Source of the DNA: Halorubrum californiense DSM 19288
GTDB lineage: Archaea > Halobacteriota > Halobacteria > Halobacteriales > Haloferacaceae
DNA length: 59,698 nt
NCBI RefSeq assembly: GCF_000336875.1
Contig: NZ_AOJK01000008.1
Span: forward strand, 73,995-133,692
Direction of reading: 5' to 3'
A program made the position numbers and the translations under genes. Shown here piece by piece: positions 26,453-35,042 of this stretch; position 1 is the first letter of the stretch; each line of letters begins with the position of its first letter. The notes below the pieces were generated by a model. The model saw only the letters and a program-made list of their open reading frames with translations. It was not told where the DNA came from and made no database searches.

Positions 26453-27709
26453 ATGACCGAGAGAGACGAGTCCGCGCCGACGGTCGCGGTGGTCGGCGGC
26501 GGCGCGGTCGGCGTCACGGCTGCCCACGACCTCGCAGCCCGGGGCGCAGACGTGTCGCTGTTCGAGCGCGGGGCGCTGGCGGCCGAGAGTTCGGGCCGCG
26601 CGGCGGGGCTCCTCTACGACGCCTACGCCGAGGACGTCGACGCCGCGGTCGGCGCCCGTGCGCTGGAGCGGTTCCGCGCGTTCGACCGGTCTCTCCCCGG
26701 CTTCTCGTTTACGCCGTGCCCGTACGTGATCGCGGTGCGCGAGGGCGACCCCGACGCCGACGCCGTCCCGGCGATGGTGGAACGCATGCGCGACCACGAC
26801 CGCGAGGTGTCCGTCGTCGACCCCGACGCGCTCGGTGAGCGTTTCCCCGCCCTCCGCACCGACGACCTCGCCGTGGCCGCGGTCGCCGAGGGCGCGGGGT
26901 GGACCGACCCGCCGAGCTACGTCCGCGCGCTCGGCGAGCGGGCCGTGAGCGAGGGCGTCGCGGTCGAGACGGAGACCGCGGTCGCGCTCGGTCCGCGGAC
27001 CGACGGGGGTCGGGAGGTCCGGCTCCGCGACCCCGGAGCCGACGGCGACTCGGCGGCCGAGACGCGCGCCGTCGACGCCGTCGTCGTCGCCGCCGGGGCG
27101 CGCACCCGATCGCTACTCGCGGACGCCGGCGTCTCGGTCCCGGTCGTCCCCTACCGCGTTCAGGCGCTCGTCGCCCGAGGTACCTACGACGGCCCGATGG
27201 CCTACGACGCGACCGCGGACGCGTACGTCCGCCCGCACCCGGACGGACTGCTCGCCGGCGACGGCACGGAACCGGTCCCGGCCGACCCCGACGGCTACCG
27301 ACGGGAGGCGGACGACTGGTTCCGCGAGGACGTCGCCGCCGTCCTCGACGAGCGACTCGCCCGTCGCGGGTCCGCCGACCGCGCCGACCGCGACCTTGAC
27401 GACGCCCGGGCGTGGGCCGGACTCTGTACCGCGACGCCCGACGGCGACCCGCTCGTCGGGCCCGTCGATCCGGCGGAGGGCGACCCGACGCTCTTCGTCG
27501 CGGCCGGCTGGCAGGGGCACGGGTTCATGCGCGCCCCCGCTGTCGGCGAGGCGGTCGCCGAGGGGGTGCTCGCGTCGCTCGCCGGCGTCGACTTCGACAG
27601 CCCGGACTCACCGTGGATCGGCGCGTTCGACCCGACGCGGTTCGACGGCGACGAGGCGTTCGAGATCGTCGAGGGGATGTCGCTGTCGAACCGGACGGAA
27701 GAGAGGTGA
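26453..27709 (+). CDS. FAD-dependent amine/amino-acid oxidoreductase (DAO fold)
   Basis: A 418-residue protein. The FAD-binding dinucleotide motif VAVVGGGAVGVTAAHDLAARGADVSLFERG is at the N-terminus. The C-terminal part (WAGLCTATPDGDPLVGPV, then VAAGWQGHGFMRAPAVGEAVAEGVL) is typical of glycine, sarcosine and D-amino-acid oxidases. It probably oxidises an amine or amino acid, with the substrate unknown. The ATG at 26453 is preferred to a GTG 12 bases upstream. A possible TATA box (TTATAAATAAAT at ~26343-26355) would leave a leader of about 70-80 bases. Confidence 0.92.
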   Translation: MTERDESAPTVAVVGGGAVGVTAAHDLAARGADVSLFERGALAAESSGRAAGLLYDAYAEDVDAAVGARALERFRAFDRSLPGFSFTPCPYVIAVREGDPDADAVPAMVERMRDHDREVSVVDPDALGERFPALRTDDLAVAAVAEGAGWTDPPSYVRALGERAVSEGVAVETETAVALGPRTDGGREVRLRDPGADGDSAAETRAVDAVVVAAGARTRSLLADAGVSVPVVPYRVQALVARGTYDGPMAYDATADAYVRPHPDGLLAGDGTEPVPADPDGYRREADDWFREDVAAVLDERLARRGSADRADRDLDDARAWAGLCTATPDGDPLVGPVDPAEGDPTLFVAAGWQGHGFMRAPAVGEAVAEGVLASLAGVDFDSPDSPWIGAFDPTRFDGDEAFEIVEGMSLSNRTEER

Positions 27710-27736
27710 GAAGAAGCGGAGCCGGCTGACCGGCAG

Positions 27737-28153
27737 TCAGTCGTCCTCTTCGACGACGTCGACGTCGGCGGAGCCGCCGCGCTTGGGGATCTCGACGTGA
27801 AGCGTTCCGTTGCGCGTGAGCGTCGCGTTCGCGCCCTCGGGCGTCACGTCGGCGTCCTGCGGCAGGTCGACGCTCCCGGAGAGCGAGACGCCGCGGCCCG
27901 GAAACACGAGGTCGTAGCCGTCGTAGAAGTCGCGGAAGCGTTCGAGGTTCACCTCGACGGTGCGGTCGAGGAAGGTGACGTCGACGTCCTCGCCGCGGAC
28001 GCCGGGGGCGTCGAAGACGACGAGGTAGGCGTCGTCGCTCTCGAGGAGGTCGGTGGAGAGCGGGCGGCGCTCCTGGACGCGGCCCCAGCCGCGGCCGACG
28101 CGTTCGAGGACGTTCCGGAGCGCGGACCGACCGGTCTCGACGAGTCGGCTCAC
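27737..28153 (-). CDS. Hsp20/alpha-crystallin small heat-shock protein
   Basis: A 138-residue protein. A short N-terminal arm with basic residues (GRSALRNVLERVGRGWGRVQ) leads into an alpha-crystallin domain: DAYLVVFDAPGVRGEDVDVTFLDRTVEV, then VSLSGSVDLPQDADVTPEGANATLTRNGTLHVEIPK, and an acidic tail. Such proteins form oligomers that hold unfolded proteins. It follows the zinc-ribbon gene by three bases and is co-oriented, so the two are co-transcribed. The FAD oxidoreductase is convergent. Confidence 0.92.
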   Translation of the reverse strand: MSRLVETGRSALRNVLERVGRGWGRVQERRPLSTDLLESDDAYLVVFDAPGVRGEDVDVTFLDRTVEVNLERFRDFYDGYDLVFPGRGVSLSGSVDLPQDADVTPEGANATLTRNGTLHVEIPKRGGSADVDVVEEDD

Positions 28154-28156
28154 CGC

Positions 28157-28312
28157 TTACACCTCGATTTCGACGAGGTCGCTCTCCCCGCAGTACGGAC
28201 AGGAGAGGTCCTCGACCGCGTGGTCGTCGGGCACGTCGTACGTGTAGTGGTTCTCGAACATGTCGAGTTCGCAGTCGTCGCTGACGCACTTGACCTCCAT
28301 CGTCGATGGCAT
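28157..28312 (-). CDS. Small zinc-ribbon protein
   Basis: A 51-residue protein, or 47 if it starts at the second ATG at 28300. It starts MPSTMEVKCVSDDCELDMFE and contains C-x4-C near the N-terminus and C-x2-C (LSCPYCGES) near the C-terminus, a complete four-Cys zinc site. The middle is acidic. Nothing assigns a role; small zinc proteins of this kind are abundant in haloarchaea and several affect regulation or stress. It lies directly upstream of hsp20 with a gap of three bases. Confidence 0.85.
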   Translation of the reverse strand: MPSTMEVKCVSDDCELDMFENHYTYDVPDDHAVEDLSCPYCGESDLVEIEV

Positions 28313-28383
28313 GTCCGGTCGTAGTGCCGGCGAGGGCTTAAACGGCGTGGCGGCGGCGGTCGAGACGCGCCGACCACCGGCGG

Positions 28384-28779
28384 TCAGCCGCCGACGCTGC
28401 GCATCCGCTCGGGGACGACCGTTCGCTCCGCGAGCAAGACGACGAGAGTCCCGAACCCGACCCCGACGACGAAGCCCGGGCCGAACGGGAACAGGTGCGG
28501 CGCGAACGCGAGCGCGACGCCGAGCCAGCCGATCGCGAGGAGGATCGCAGCGCCCGCGGCGACGTACGCGACCGTCTCGTACCGGTCCGCCGGCAGCCAG
28601 TCTCGGGCGAGCCACGCGGCCGGGCCGACGAGGAGGGCGGTACAGGTCGTCCACGCGACCGCGACCCCCCACGGCCGCGGGTCGGCGTCGTAGAACCCCG
28701 CCGCGGCGAACGCGCAGACGAGGCCGACCGCGACGTACTGGACGATCCGTTGGTTGCGAGTCGGCTTCTCGGAGGGCAT
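28384..28779 (-). CDS. Four-helix membrane protein, unknown function
   Basis: A 131-residue protein starting MPSEKPTRNQRIVQYVAVG. It has about four hydrophobic segments, near residues 12-29, 36-55, 66-86 and 93-117. The loops are short and no metal or catalytic motif is visible. Start is the ATG at 28779; the open frame further upstream is a chance extension over the promoter region of the radical SAM gene. Unknown function, divergent from that gene. Confidence 0.75.
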   Translation of the reverse strand: MPSEKPTRNQRIVQYVAVGLVCAFAAAGFYDADPRPWGVAVAWTTCTALLVGPAAWLARDWLPADRYETVAYVAAGAAILLAIGWLGVALAFAPHLFPFGPGFVVGVGFGTLVVLLAERTVVPERMRSVGG

Positions 28780-28879
28780 AGGCCCGGATCGCGAGCGCGG
28801 CGGCATAACCGATCCGGGCCGCGGGCGGACCCGGCCGTTCCGCACGCTTTTCCCCTCTCGGCCGACTACGGAGGGTAAC

Positions 28880-30733
28880 ATGACCGATTCGCCCGCGTCG
28901 GCCCGGGGGTCGCTCCCGGCCGACCCGAACGACCTCTCCGTCACCGTCGTCGACGGGTACGTCGACGAGCCGGCCCACTTCGGCGTCCCGCCGTACCTCT
29001 CGACGTACCCCCGGTACACGGCGGGCGCGCTCGTCGACGCGGGCGTCCCCGAGTCGCAGATCACCTACCACACCATCGACGAACTCCGCGACGACCGGAG
29101 CAAGCACGCCGACGTCGCGGACGCCGATCTCATGGTGTACGTCGGCGGGATGACGGTGCCCGGGAAGTACGTCGGCGGCACCCCCGCCGAGCCGGACGAG
29201 GTTCGCGAACTCGGCTGGACCGCGGACGGCGTGACGCTGCTCGGCGGCCCCGTGCGCTTCGGCGTCGGCGAGGAGAACGCGGGCGCACAGGAGACGCAGC
29301 GAGACGACCTCGACTACGACTTCGTCGCGATGGGCGACGTGGAGGCCGCGGCCCACGACCTCGTCCGCGAGGGGCTCGAAGGGTACGGCAACCGAATGCG
29401 GACGAACGAGGAGGTCGACCGATGGGCCCGGCAGGGGGCGTTCGTCGTCGAGCAGCACCCGAACCACCCCGACTATCTCATCTGCGAGATGGAGACTTCC
29501 CGCGGGTGCGCGTATCGCTGCTCGTTCTGTACGGAGCCGCTGTACGGCGACCCGGCGTTCCGCGCGGCGCGGTCGGTCGTCGACGAGGTCGACGCGCTCT
29601 CGAATCGCGGTGTCAGACACTTCCGGCTCGGGCGCCAGGCCGACATCCTCGCGTTCGGCGGCGACGGCGAGGCACCGAACCCCGACGCCCTCCGGGAGCT
29701 GTACGGCGGGATCCGCGAGGTCGCGCCCGACCTCCGGACGCTCCACCTCGACAACATGAACCCGGTGACGATCACGGACTACCCGGAGGCGTCCCGGGAG
29801 GCGATCCGCGTCATCGCCGAGCACAACACGCCGGGCGACACGGCCGCGTTCGGGCTCGAGTCGGCCGACCCGGTCGTCCAGGAGGAGAACAACCTCCTCG
29901 TCACCGCCGAGGAGTGCCTGGAGGCCGTCCGCGTCGTCAACGAGGAGGGCGGCTGGCGGCCGGGCGACGCGCCGGAGACGACGCCCGGCGACACGAGTCG
30001 CGTCATCGGCCCCTCCACCGGGCCGGACGCCTCGCCGCGGCTGCCGAAGTTGCTCCCCGGGATCAACCTCGTCCACGGGCTGACCGGCGAGCGCCCGGAG
30101 ACCTACGAACACAACAAGGCGTTCCTCCAGACGGTGTACGACGAGGGACTGATGCTCCGCCGGATCAACATCCGGCAGGTGATGGCGTTCGCCGGCACCG
30201 AGATGGCCGAGACGGGCGCCGAGGTCGCACAGGAACACAAAGACCAGTTTCAGGCGTACAAGCGGGAGGTGCGCGAGACCATCGATAACCCGATGCTCGA
30301 CCGCGTCGTGCCGCCGGGGACGGTCCTGCCCGACCTCCACCTCGAATACCACCAGGACGGCAAGACATTCGGGCGCCAACTCGGCACCTACGCGCTCCTC
30401 GTCGCGGTGCCCGGCGAGCGCGAGCTCGGCACGACCATCGACGTGGCGATCACGGACCACGGCTACCGCTCCGTCACGGGCGTCCCGTACCCGCTCGACG
30501 TCAACGCGGCCTCGATGGACGAGCTGACTGCGATCCCCGGGATCAATCGGAGCCGGGCCGGAGATATCGTCGTCGGCCGCCCCTACAACTCGGTCGACGC
30601 CGTCGACGCGGGGGTCGCCGACCTGGCAGCGTACGCGGTCGCCGGCGACACCGACGTGCCGATCCCCGGCCGCGACCGAGCCGGTTCGGGGCCCGGTCCG
30701 GCCGCCCGCTCACCGCTCGGGCGCGGGGACTGA
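28880..30733 (+). CDS. Radical SAM protein with C-terminal helix-hairpin-helix domain
   Basis: A 617-residue protein. The N-terminal ~180 residues resemble a cobalamin-binding-like Rossmann module (FGVPPYLSTYPRYTAGALVDAG, then DADLMVYVGGMTVPG). The radical SAM core starts at SRGCAYRCSFCTEP, whose three Cys (C-x3-C-x2-C) bind the 4Fe-4S cluster. FGLESADPVVQEENNLL and PGINLVHGLTGERPETY belong to the same barrel. Near the C-terminus DVNAASMDELTAIPGINRSRA is a ComEA-like helix-hairpin-helix, usually a nucleic-acid-binding fold. The substrate is unknown. The MBL gene starts three bases after its stop. Confidence 0.9.
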   Translation: MTDSPASARGSLPADPNDLSVTVVDGYVDEPAHFGVPPYLSTYPRYTAGALVDAGVPESQITYHTIDELRDDRSKHADVADADLMVYVGGMTVPGKYVGGTPAEPDEVRELGWTADGVTLLGGPVRFGVGEENAGAQETQRDDLDYDFVAMGDVEAAAHDLVREGLEGYGNRMRTNEEVDRWARQGAFVVEQHPNHPDYLICEMETSRGCAYRCSFCTEPLYGDPAFRAARSVVDEVDALSNRGVRHFRLGRQADILAFGGDGEAPNPDALRELYGGIREVAPDLRTLHLDNMNPVTITDYPEASREAIRVIAEHNTPGDTAAFGLESADPVVQEENNLLVTAEECLEAVRVVNEEGGWRPGDAPETTPGDTSRVIGPSTGPDASPRLPKLLPGINLVHGLTGERPETYEHNKAFLQTVYDEGLMLRRINIRQVMAFAGTEMAETGAEVAQEHKDQFQAYKREVRETIDNPMLDRVVPPGTVLPDLHLEYHQDGKTFGRQLGTYALLVAVPGERELGTTIDVAITDHGYRSVTGVPYPLDVNAASMDELTAIPGINRSRAGDIVVGRPYNSVDAVDAGVADLAAYAVAGDTDVPIPGRDRAGSGPGPAARSPLGRGD

Positions 30734-30736
30734 TCG

Positions 30737-31615
30737 ATGGGAGCCGACGACGCGGCATCGGACGACCGCGGCGACGCCGACCGACCCGTGGCCCCCGCGG
30801 TCACCCGCGTCGAGGTCCCCGTCGACACGCGCGCGCCGGGCGGGACCACGAACGCCTACCTGCTCGACGGGCTCCTCGTCGACCCGGCGGCGCGGACCGA
30901 CGCGCTCGACGCGGCGCTCGCGGAGCGCGGGTCGGCCGACGCGGCCGCCCCCGCGGTCGAGGCCGTCGCTGTCACCCACGCCCACCCGGACCACGTCGGT
31001 GCGGTCGCGGACTACGCCGCGCTGACGGACGCGACCGTCGTCGCGCGCGAGGGCCACGCGGACCGGTTCGCCGCGGCCGCCGGAGTCGACCCCGACGAGA
31101 CGGCGGCGCCCGGCGAGACGGTCGGCGACACTGCGGTCCGCGTCGTCGACACGCCGGGACACGCGCCGGATCACGTCGGGTTCGCGGCCGGTGATCCGGA
31201 GACCGGACCCGAGCGGTCGGTGCTGTGCTGCGGCGACCTCGCCGTCGCCGAGGGGAGCGTCGCGGTCGCCGCGCCGGAGGCGGACCTCTCCGCGTACGTA
31301 GCGAGCCTCGAACGCGTGCGCGACGCCGGCTACGACCGACTGCTCCCCGGGCACGGGCCCGCGATCGACGACCCGACGGCGACGTGCGACCGGCTGATCG
31401 ATCACCGACTGGACCGCGAGCGCGACGTGATCGCCGCGATCGACGGCGGCCCGGCCGACCTCGACGCGGTCGTCGACGCGGCCTACGAGAAGGACGTTTC
31501 TGAGGTTCGGGACCTCGCGCGGGCGACGGTCGCCGCGCACGTCGAGAAGTTGGTCGCGGAGGGCCGGATCGACGAGGCGTGGCGCGCGCGGTTGGCGGAA
31601 CGCGGGCTCGACTGA
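30737..31615 (+). CDS. MBL-fold metallohydrolase (LACTB2-like)
   Basis: A 292-residue protein. The metal-binding motif is THAHPDHVGA (His-x-His-x-Asp-His), with further ligands in DTPGHAPDHVGF, CGDLAV and LPGHGPAI. The C-terminal ~60 residues (VDAAYEKDVSEVRDLARATVAAHVEKLVAEGRI) form a winged-helix-like part found in LACTB2-type enzymes. Hydrolysis of a thioester or nucleic acid is possible, but the substrate is not shown. It is in an operon with the radical SAM gene. Confidence 0.92.
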   Translation: MGADDAASDDRGDADRPVAPAVTRVEVPVDTRAPGGTTNAYLLDGLLVDPAARTDALDAALAERGSADAAAPAVEAVAVTHAHPDHVGAVADYAALTDATVVAREGHADRFAAAAGVDPDETAAPGETVGDTAVRVVDTPGHAPDHVGFAAGDPETGPERSVLCCGDLAVAEGSVAVAAPEADLSAYVASLERVRDAGYDRLLPGHGPAIDDPTATCDRLIDHRLDRERDVIAAIDGGPADLDAVVDAAYEKDVSEVRDLARATVAAHVEKLVAEGRIDEAWRARLAERGLD

Positions 31616-31672
31616 CCGCGTCGCGCTCGCCGCCCCGGCCGCCTCCGTGGCGCTCTCGCCCGTCGAACGCCC

Positions 31673-32305
31673 CTACGGCTCCGCTTCCAGCTCCGCGACG
31701 ACCTCGGACAGCGGCGTCTCCGTCGCGTCGACGAAGCGGCCGCCGGCGGCGACGATCCCGCCGTCGGTCTCGGGGTCGTCGCCGACGTGGACGAGCGCGG
31801 GCGTGGACGTGTCGAGCGCCTCGGCCGCGGCCTCGAACGCCGAAGGGTGGGGCTTGCGCCAGCCGCAGCCGACGCTCGTCGTGACCGCGTCGAACTCGCC
31901 GCGGAGGCCCGCGCGGATCAGCGTCCGCGGGACGAGTTCGGGCACGGCGCAGTTCGAGAGCAGCCCCACCGGCCCGCGTTCGCCGGCACCGCGGACCGCG
32001 TCGAGCGCGCCGTCGCGTCGGGTGACGTCGGGGTCGAACGCCGCGATCACGGCGTGTCTGGCGACGTTCTGGGGCGCGTCGACGCCGCGGGAGTCGAGCG
32101 CGCGGGCGACGTGGGCGGGGAGGGGAACCTCGGCGCCGGCCGGCGCCTCGACGTGTTTCTCGCCGTACGCGACGTGCCAGTCGTCGGGGACCGGCACGTC
32201 GCGGGACTCCAGTTCGCGCGCGACCGCTTCCGCCGGGTCGGACGGGTACTCGACGTCGACGAGGGTCCCGAAGAGGTCGAAGGTGACTGCCACGATACCC
32301 TTCAT
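31673..32305 (-). CDS. HAD-superfamily hydrolase
   Basis: A 210-residue haloacid-dehalogenase-like protein. Motif I is TFDLFGTLVD, motif II LLSNCAVPEL, motif III GWRKPHPSAF (Lys) and motif IV VHVGDDPETD. In motif I the residue two after the nucleophilic Asp is Phe rather than the acid-base Asp of phosphatases, a form seen in haloacid dehalogenases and some unassigned members. Start is the ATG at 32305. The substrate is unknown. It is convergent with the MBL gene. Confidence 0.9.
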   Translation of the reverse strand: MKGIVAVTFDLFGTLVDVEYPSDPAEAVARELESRDVPVPDDWHVAYGEKHVEAPAGAEVPLPAHVARALDSRGVDAPQNVARHAVIAAFDPDVTRRDGALDAVRGAGERGPVGLLSNCAVPELVPRTLIRAGLRGEFDAVTTSVGCGWRKPHPSAFEAAAEALDTSTPALVHVGDDPETDGGIVAAGGRFVDATETPLSEVVAELEAEP

Positions 32306-32379
32306 AGGGGCAAACCCGGATTGAAGCTGTCGGTCGGGGAGACGCCGCGAAACGCGGACAGTTCGCGACGGCGCCGCGG

Positions 32380-32862
32380 TCAGAACAGCGAGCCGAAGTG
32401 GAGCGTGAACAGCCGATACAGCCCGGTCACCCACGCGCACAGCCACAGGATCATGAAGCCGGCGACGCCGGCGCGGAGCCGCTTCCGCCAGTGGCCCATG
32501 TCCTCGTGGATCTCGTCGATGTCGACGTCGAGGTCCTCGTAGGCGTCCGCGTTCCGCTTCGCTTGGAAGATACGCACGATTCCGGTGAGCGCGAACGCCA
32601 GGAGGGCGTACGCCTGGACGCCGAAGAACGCGTGGAGGATCGCCATCCCGCTCACCTGTTCGAGGACGCGCGGGATCATCCACGTGACGATCGGTGTCGT
32701 CGTGAGGACCAGCCCGACGACGATGTACCGCAGGTGTCGCATCAACACGTTCCACGACACCGTCTCCGCGTCGATCATGATCCAAGCCCCGTACAGCAAG
32801 AACGGGAAACTCGCCGTCACGGACAGCCCGGCGAGCGCCGCGATGACCGACTCGTCGACCAT
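32380..32862 (-). CDS. Four-helix membrane protein adjoining the cytochrome b locus
   Basis: A 160-residue protein with about four membrane helices, near residues 5-28, 43-63, 76-97 and 130-152, linked by an acidic cytoplasmic-looking loop (ADAYEDLDVDIDEIHEDMG). Single His residues lie close to helices 2 and 3 (RHLRYIVV, LHAFFGVQ), and another occurs at the C-terminus. The pattern is reminiscent of small cytochrome-associated proteins, but no clear haem-binding pair is seen. It is divergent from the acidic protein at 33001 that leads into the petBD locus, hence a possible link with it. Confidence 0.8.
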   Translation of the reverse strand: MVDESVIAALAGLSVTASFPFLLYGAWIMIDAETVSWNVLMRHLRYIVVGLVLTTTPIVTWMIPRVLEQVSGMAILHAFFGVQAYALLAFALTGIVRIFQAKRNADAYEDLDVDIDEIHEDMGHWRKRLRAGVAGFMILWLCAWVTGLYRLFTLHFGSLF

Positions 32863-33000
32863 GCGAGCGGCTACGTGCTCCGCCGCGTAAAGCCCCGCGA
32901 TCCGCGTCCGGCGGTGCGGTCGCCGGGCGTCGGATCTCCCGAGCCGGTCGTCCGGCGCGGACGAAAACAGTTAGCGTCAGGAGCACGTAGCGCCGGGGTG

Positions 33001-33906
33001 ATGGAGGACACCTCGACGCGGTCGGAGTCGGAGTCGCCGCCGGAGGAGTCGGCCGATCCGGCGTCCGACGGTCCGGACGACCCCACGTCAGTCGACGACG
33101 GCGAGTCCGCGGCGGGCGAGGACGACGAGTCCGGAGCGGTCGACACGGACGGGACCCGGGAGGACGAGACCGACATCGAGGCCCTCCGCGAGCGCGTCGA
33201 GTCGGAGTACGACTTCGACGACTTCGGCCCGTCGGACATGGCGCAGATGAGCGCCGAGGAGTGGGACGCCGCGTTCGACCCCGACACGTGGATCACCGGC
33301 GACCGGCTCCTCGACCGGGTCGACGCCGAACTGAAGTCGCGGATCGCGACCCGCGACGTGTTCGGCGTGTTGGAGCGCGTCCGCGAGGACGGCGAGGAGC
33401 GCATCCTCGTCTACTCCGACGAGGGGTACGCGATCATCCGCCCGACCGGCGAGGTGCGCGGTGAGGGGACGGTGCTGCGGGACATCGAGCCAGTCGTCGC
33501 GCTCGCGGCGATGGAGTCGTACGAGGTACCCGAGCCGCCGGAGGACTGGTCGCTCCCGCACCCGGACAGCGTCCCGGAGGGCTCCGGTGAGTTCGGGAAC
33601 CTCGTGATACAGGCCGTCGCCGCTATTCAGGTGCTCGCCGGCGCGGCGCTCCTCGTCGCGAGCGCCGTGGCCGACCTCGGGACCATCGTCGCGCCGACGA
33701 TGGGGATCGTCTTCCTCTTGGTCGGCGTCTTCCTCTTCGCGATGGTGGCGAACGCGCGGCTCTCCGACCGGTTCCGCTCGGAGGAGTACCGGGACCGGCT
33801 GCGCGCGCTCCGGGAGGCGAAACAGCGCCCCGAGTTCGTCCCCGTCGAGGACGGCGTCGCGGCCGACGAGGACGCCGACGCAACCGAGCGTGACCGAAAG
33901 GAGTAA
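33001..33906 (+). CDS. Acidic protein with two C-terminal membrane helices, cytochrome b locus
   Basis: A 301-residue protein. The first ~60 residues are low-complexity, Asp/Glu/Ser-rich and probably disordered. A soluble domain follows (MSAEEWDAAFDPDTWITGDRLLDRV, then ERILVYSDEGYAIIRPTGEV), then two adjacent membrane helices (about 200-222 and 227-248, NLVIQAVAAIQVLAGAALLVAS to GIVFLLVGVFLFAMV) and a charged tail. No family with a known role is recognised. It lies about 95 bases upstream of the halocyanin gene in the same direction, so it may be an accessory factor of the complex. Confidence 0.8.
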   Translation: MEDTSTRSESESPPEESADPASDGPDDPTSVDDGESAAGEDDESGAVDTDGTREDETDIEALRERVESEYDFDDFGPSDMAQMSAEEWDAAFDPDTWITGDRLLDRVDAELKSRIATRDVFGVLERVREDGEERILVYSDEGYAIIRPTGEVRGEGTVLRDIEPVVALAAMESYEVPEPPEDWSLPHPDSVPEGSGEFGNLVIQAVAAIQVLAGAALLVASAVADLGTIVAPTMGIVFLLVGVFLFAMVANARLSDRFRSEEYRDRLRALREAKQRPEFVPVEDGVAADEDADATERDRKE

Positions 33907-33968
33907 TCCGACGATTTCGACGGTTTCAGACCCCGAAGCCTCCTCCACGTCGGCGGTTTCAGTCGGTG

Positions 33969-33977
33969 GGTTTAAGC
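33969..33977 (+). promoter_or_regulatory. TATA-like element upstream of the halocyanin gene
   Basis: GGTTTAAGC lies about 25-33 bases before the ATG at 34002, a spacing that predicts a leaderless transcript beginning the halocyanin-petB-petD operon. Confidence 0.4.
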
Positions 33978-34001
33978 GAACCCCGTCCCGAGTGAGACTG
34001 T

Positions 34002-34649
34002 ATGAAAAGGCGGGACTTCGTGCGGACGGCCGGCGGCGCGACCGCCGCCGTCGCGGCCTCCGCCGGGGCGACCGGAACGGTGGCCGCACAGGAGGTACAG
34101 CCCGACTGGCCGAGCGGGGCAGCCGACGGAAACGTCGGGTCGTACACCGACGCCCGCGGCCAAGACTCGGTGACCATCTCGGTCGGCGCCGGCAGCAACG
34201 GGCTCGCGTTCGACCCGACGCTCGTCTGGGTCGACGAGGGGACGACCATCGTCTGGGAGTGGACCGGTAACGGCGGCGACCACAACGTCCAGACGGTCGA
34301 GGACGGCGGTCCGGCCGCCCTCGACAGCGGCAACCCCGTCGGCGAGGAGGGAGCCACCTACGAGTACGAGACGTCGAGCGAGGACGCCGGCATCACCCAC
34401 TACCACTGCGTCCCCCACACCGCGGTCGGCATGCACGGCGGCATCGCCGTCGGCGAGGACGTCGCCACCGTTGAGGTCGGCGGCGGTGCCAACACCGGGT
34501 GGCCCGAAGACATCGCCAAGGTAGGCGTCCCGCTCCACGCCCACTGGGTCGGTATCTCCGCGATGCTCGGTATCGGGATGACGTTCGTCTTCACGTTCTA
34601 CATGCTCAAGTACGGCGAATCCGCCCACACCGGGCATGGTGCAAGATGA
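34002..34649 (+). CDS. Membrane-anchored halocyanin (blue copper protein)
   Basis: A 215-residue protein. It starts MKRRDFVRTAGGATAAVAAS, a twin-arginine signal, so it is exported folded. The plastocyanin-like domain carries the copper ligands: His in GNGGDHNVQ, then Cys, His and Met in THYHCVPHTAVGMHG. A C-terminal helix (WVGISAMLGIGMTFVFTFYMLKYG) anchors it in the membrane. It stands where a Rieske gene would be expected before a cytochrome b gene. It probably carries electrons out of, or within, the cytochrome b complex. Its stop overlaps the next ATG (ATGA). Confidence 0.93.
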   Translation: MKRRDFVRTAGGATAAVAASAGATGTVAAQEVQPDWPSGAADGNVGSYTDARGQDSVTISVGAGSNGLAFDPTLVWVDEGTTIVWEWTGNGGDHNVQTVEDGGPAALDSGNPVGEEGATYEYETSSEDAGITHYHCVPHTAVGMHGGIAVGEDVATVEVGGGANTGWPEDIAKVGVPLHAHWVGISAMLGIGMTFVFTFYMLKYGESAHTGHGAR

Positions 34650-35035
34650 GCTCCGGAAACTCCTCGTACGGCGACATCCACCGGTACGAGCCGGCCCGCG
34701 AGAGCACCGCCGCCGCGATCGCGATCGTCCTGCTCACCGTCATCGAAGTCGTGTTCGTCGCGCTGTTCACCTACGGACTGATGTCCGCGTGGGCGTCGAC
34801 GGAGGCGGGGAACATGTACGTCGGCGCGCTGCTGGCCTTCATCTTTATTGATCTCGCGTTCATCCTACTCCTGTACCGGAAGGAGTTCCTTCCAGACGTG
34901 ATGATCGTGAAAAAGCGTCGCCGCAAGTGGGAGGACCTGTATGTCCGCGAAGAGGACAAGGAGGGGAAGGGCATCGACACCGGCGGCCTCGCAGACACCC
35001 TGAAGCGTGCGGTGTACCCGTACTACAAGAAGTGA
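34646..35035 (+). CDS. Small two-helix membrane protein of the cytochrome b operon
   Basis: A 129-residue protein starting MSSGNSSYGDIHRYEPARES. Two membrane helices lie near residues 22-47 and 55-74, followed by a strongly charged C-terminal half (KKRRRKWEDLYVREEDKEGKG) ending AVYPYYKK. It overlaps the halocyanin stop and ends eight bases before petB, so it is translated in step with both. No cofactor motif is seen. It is probably a structural or assembly subunit of the complex; that is inference from position only. Confidence 0.88.
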   Translation: MSSGNSSYGDIHRYEPARESTAAAIAIVLLTVIEVVFVALFTYGLMSAWASTEAGNMYVGALLAFIFIDLAFILLLYRKEFLPDVMIVKKRRRKWEDLYVREEDKEGKGIDTGGLADTLKRAVYPYYKK

Positions 35036-35042
35036 TTCGACA

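Noticed and set aside
28313-30460. Long minus-strand frame opposite the radical SAM gene
   Set aside because: Only its last 51 codons, after 28312, match a plausible protein (the zinc ribbon); the rest is antisense noise.
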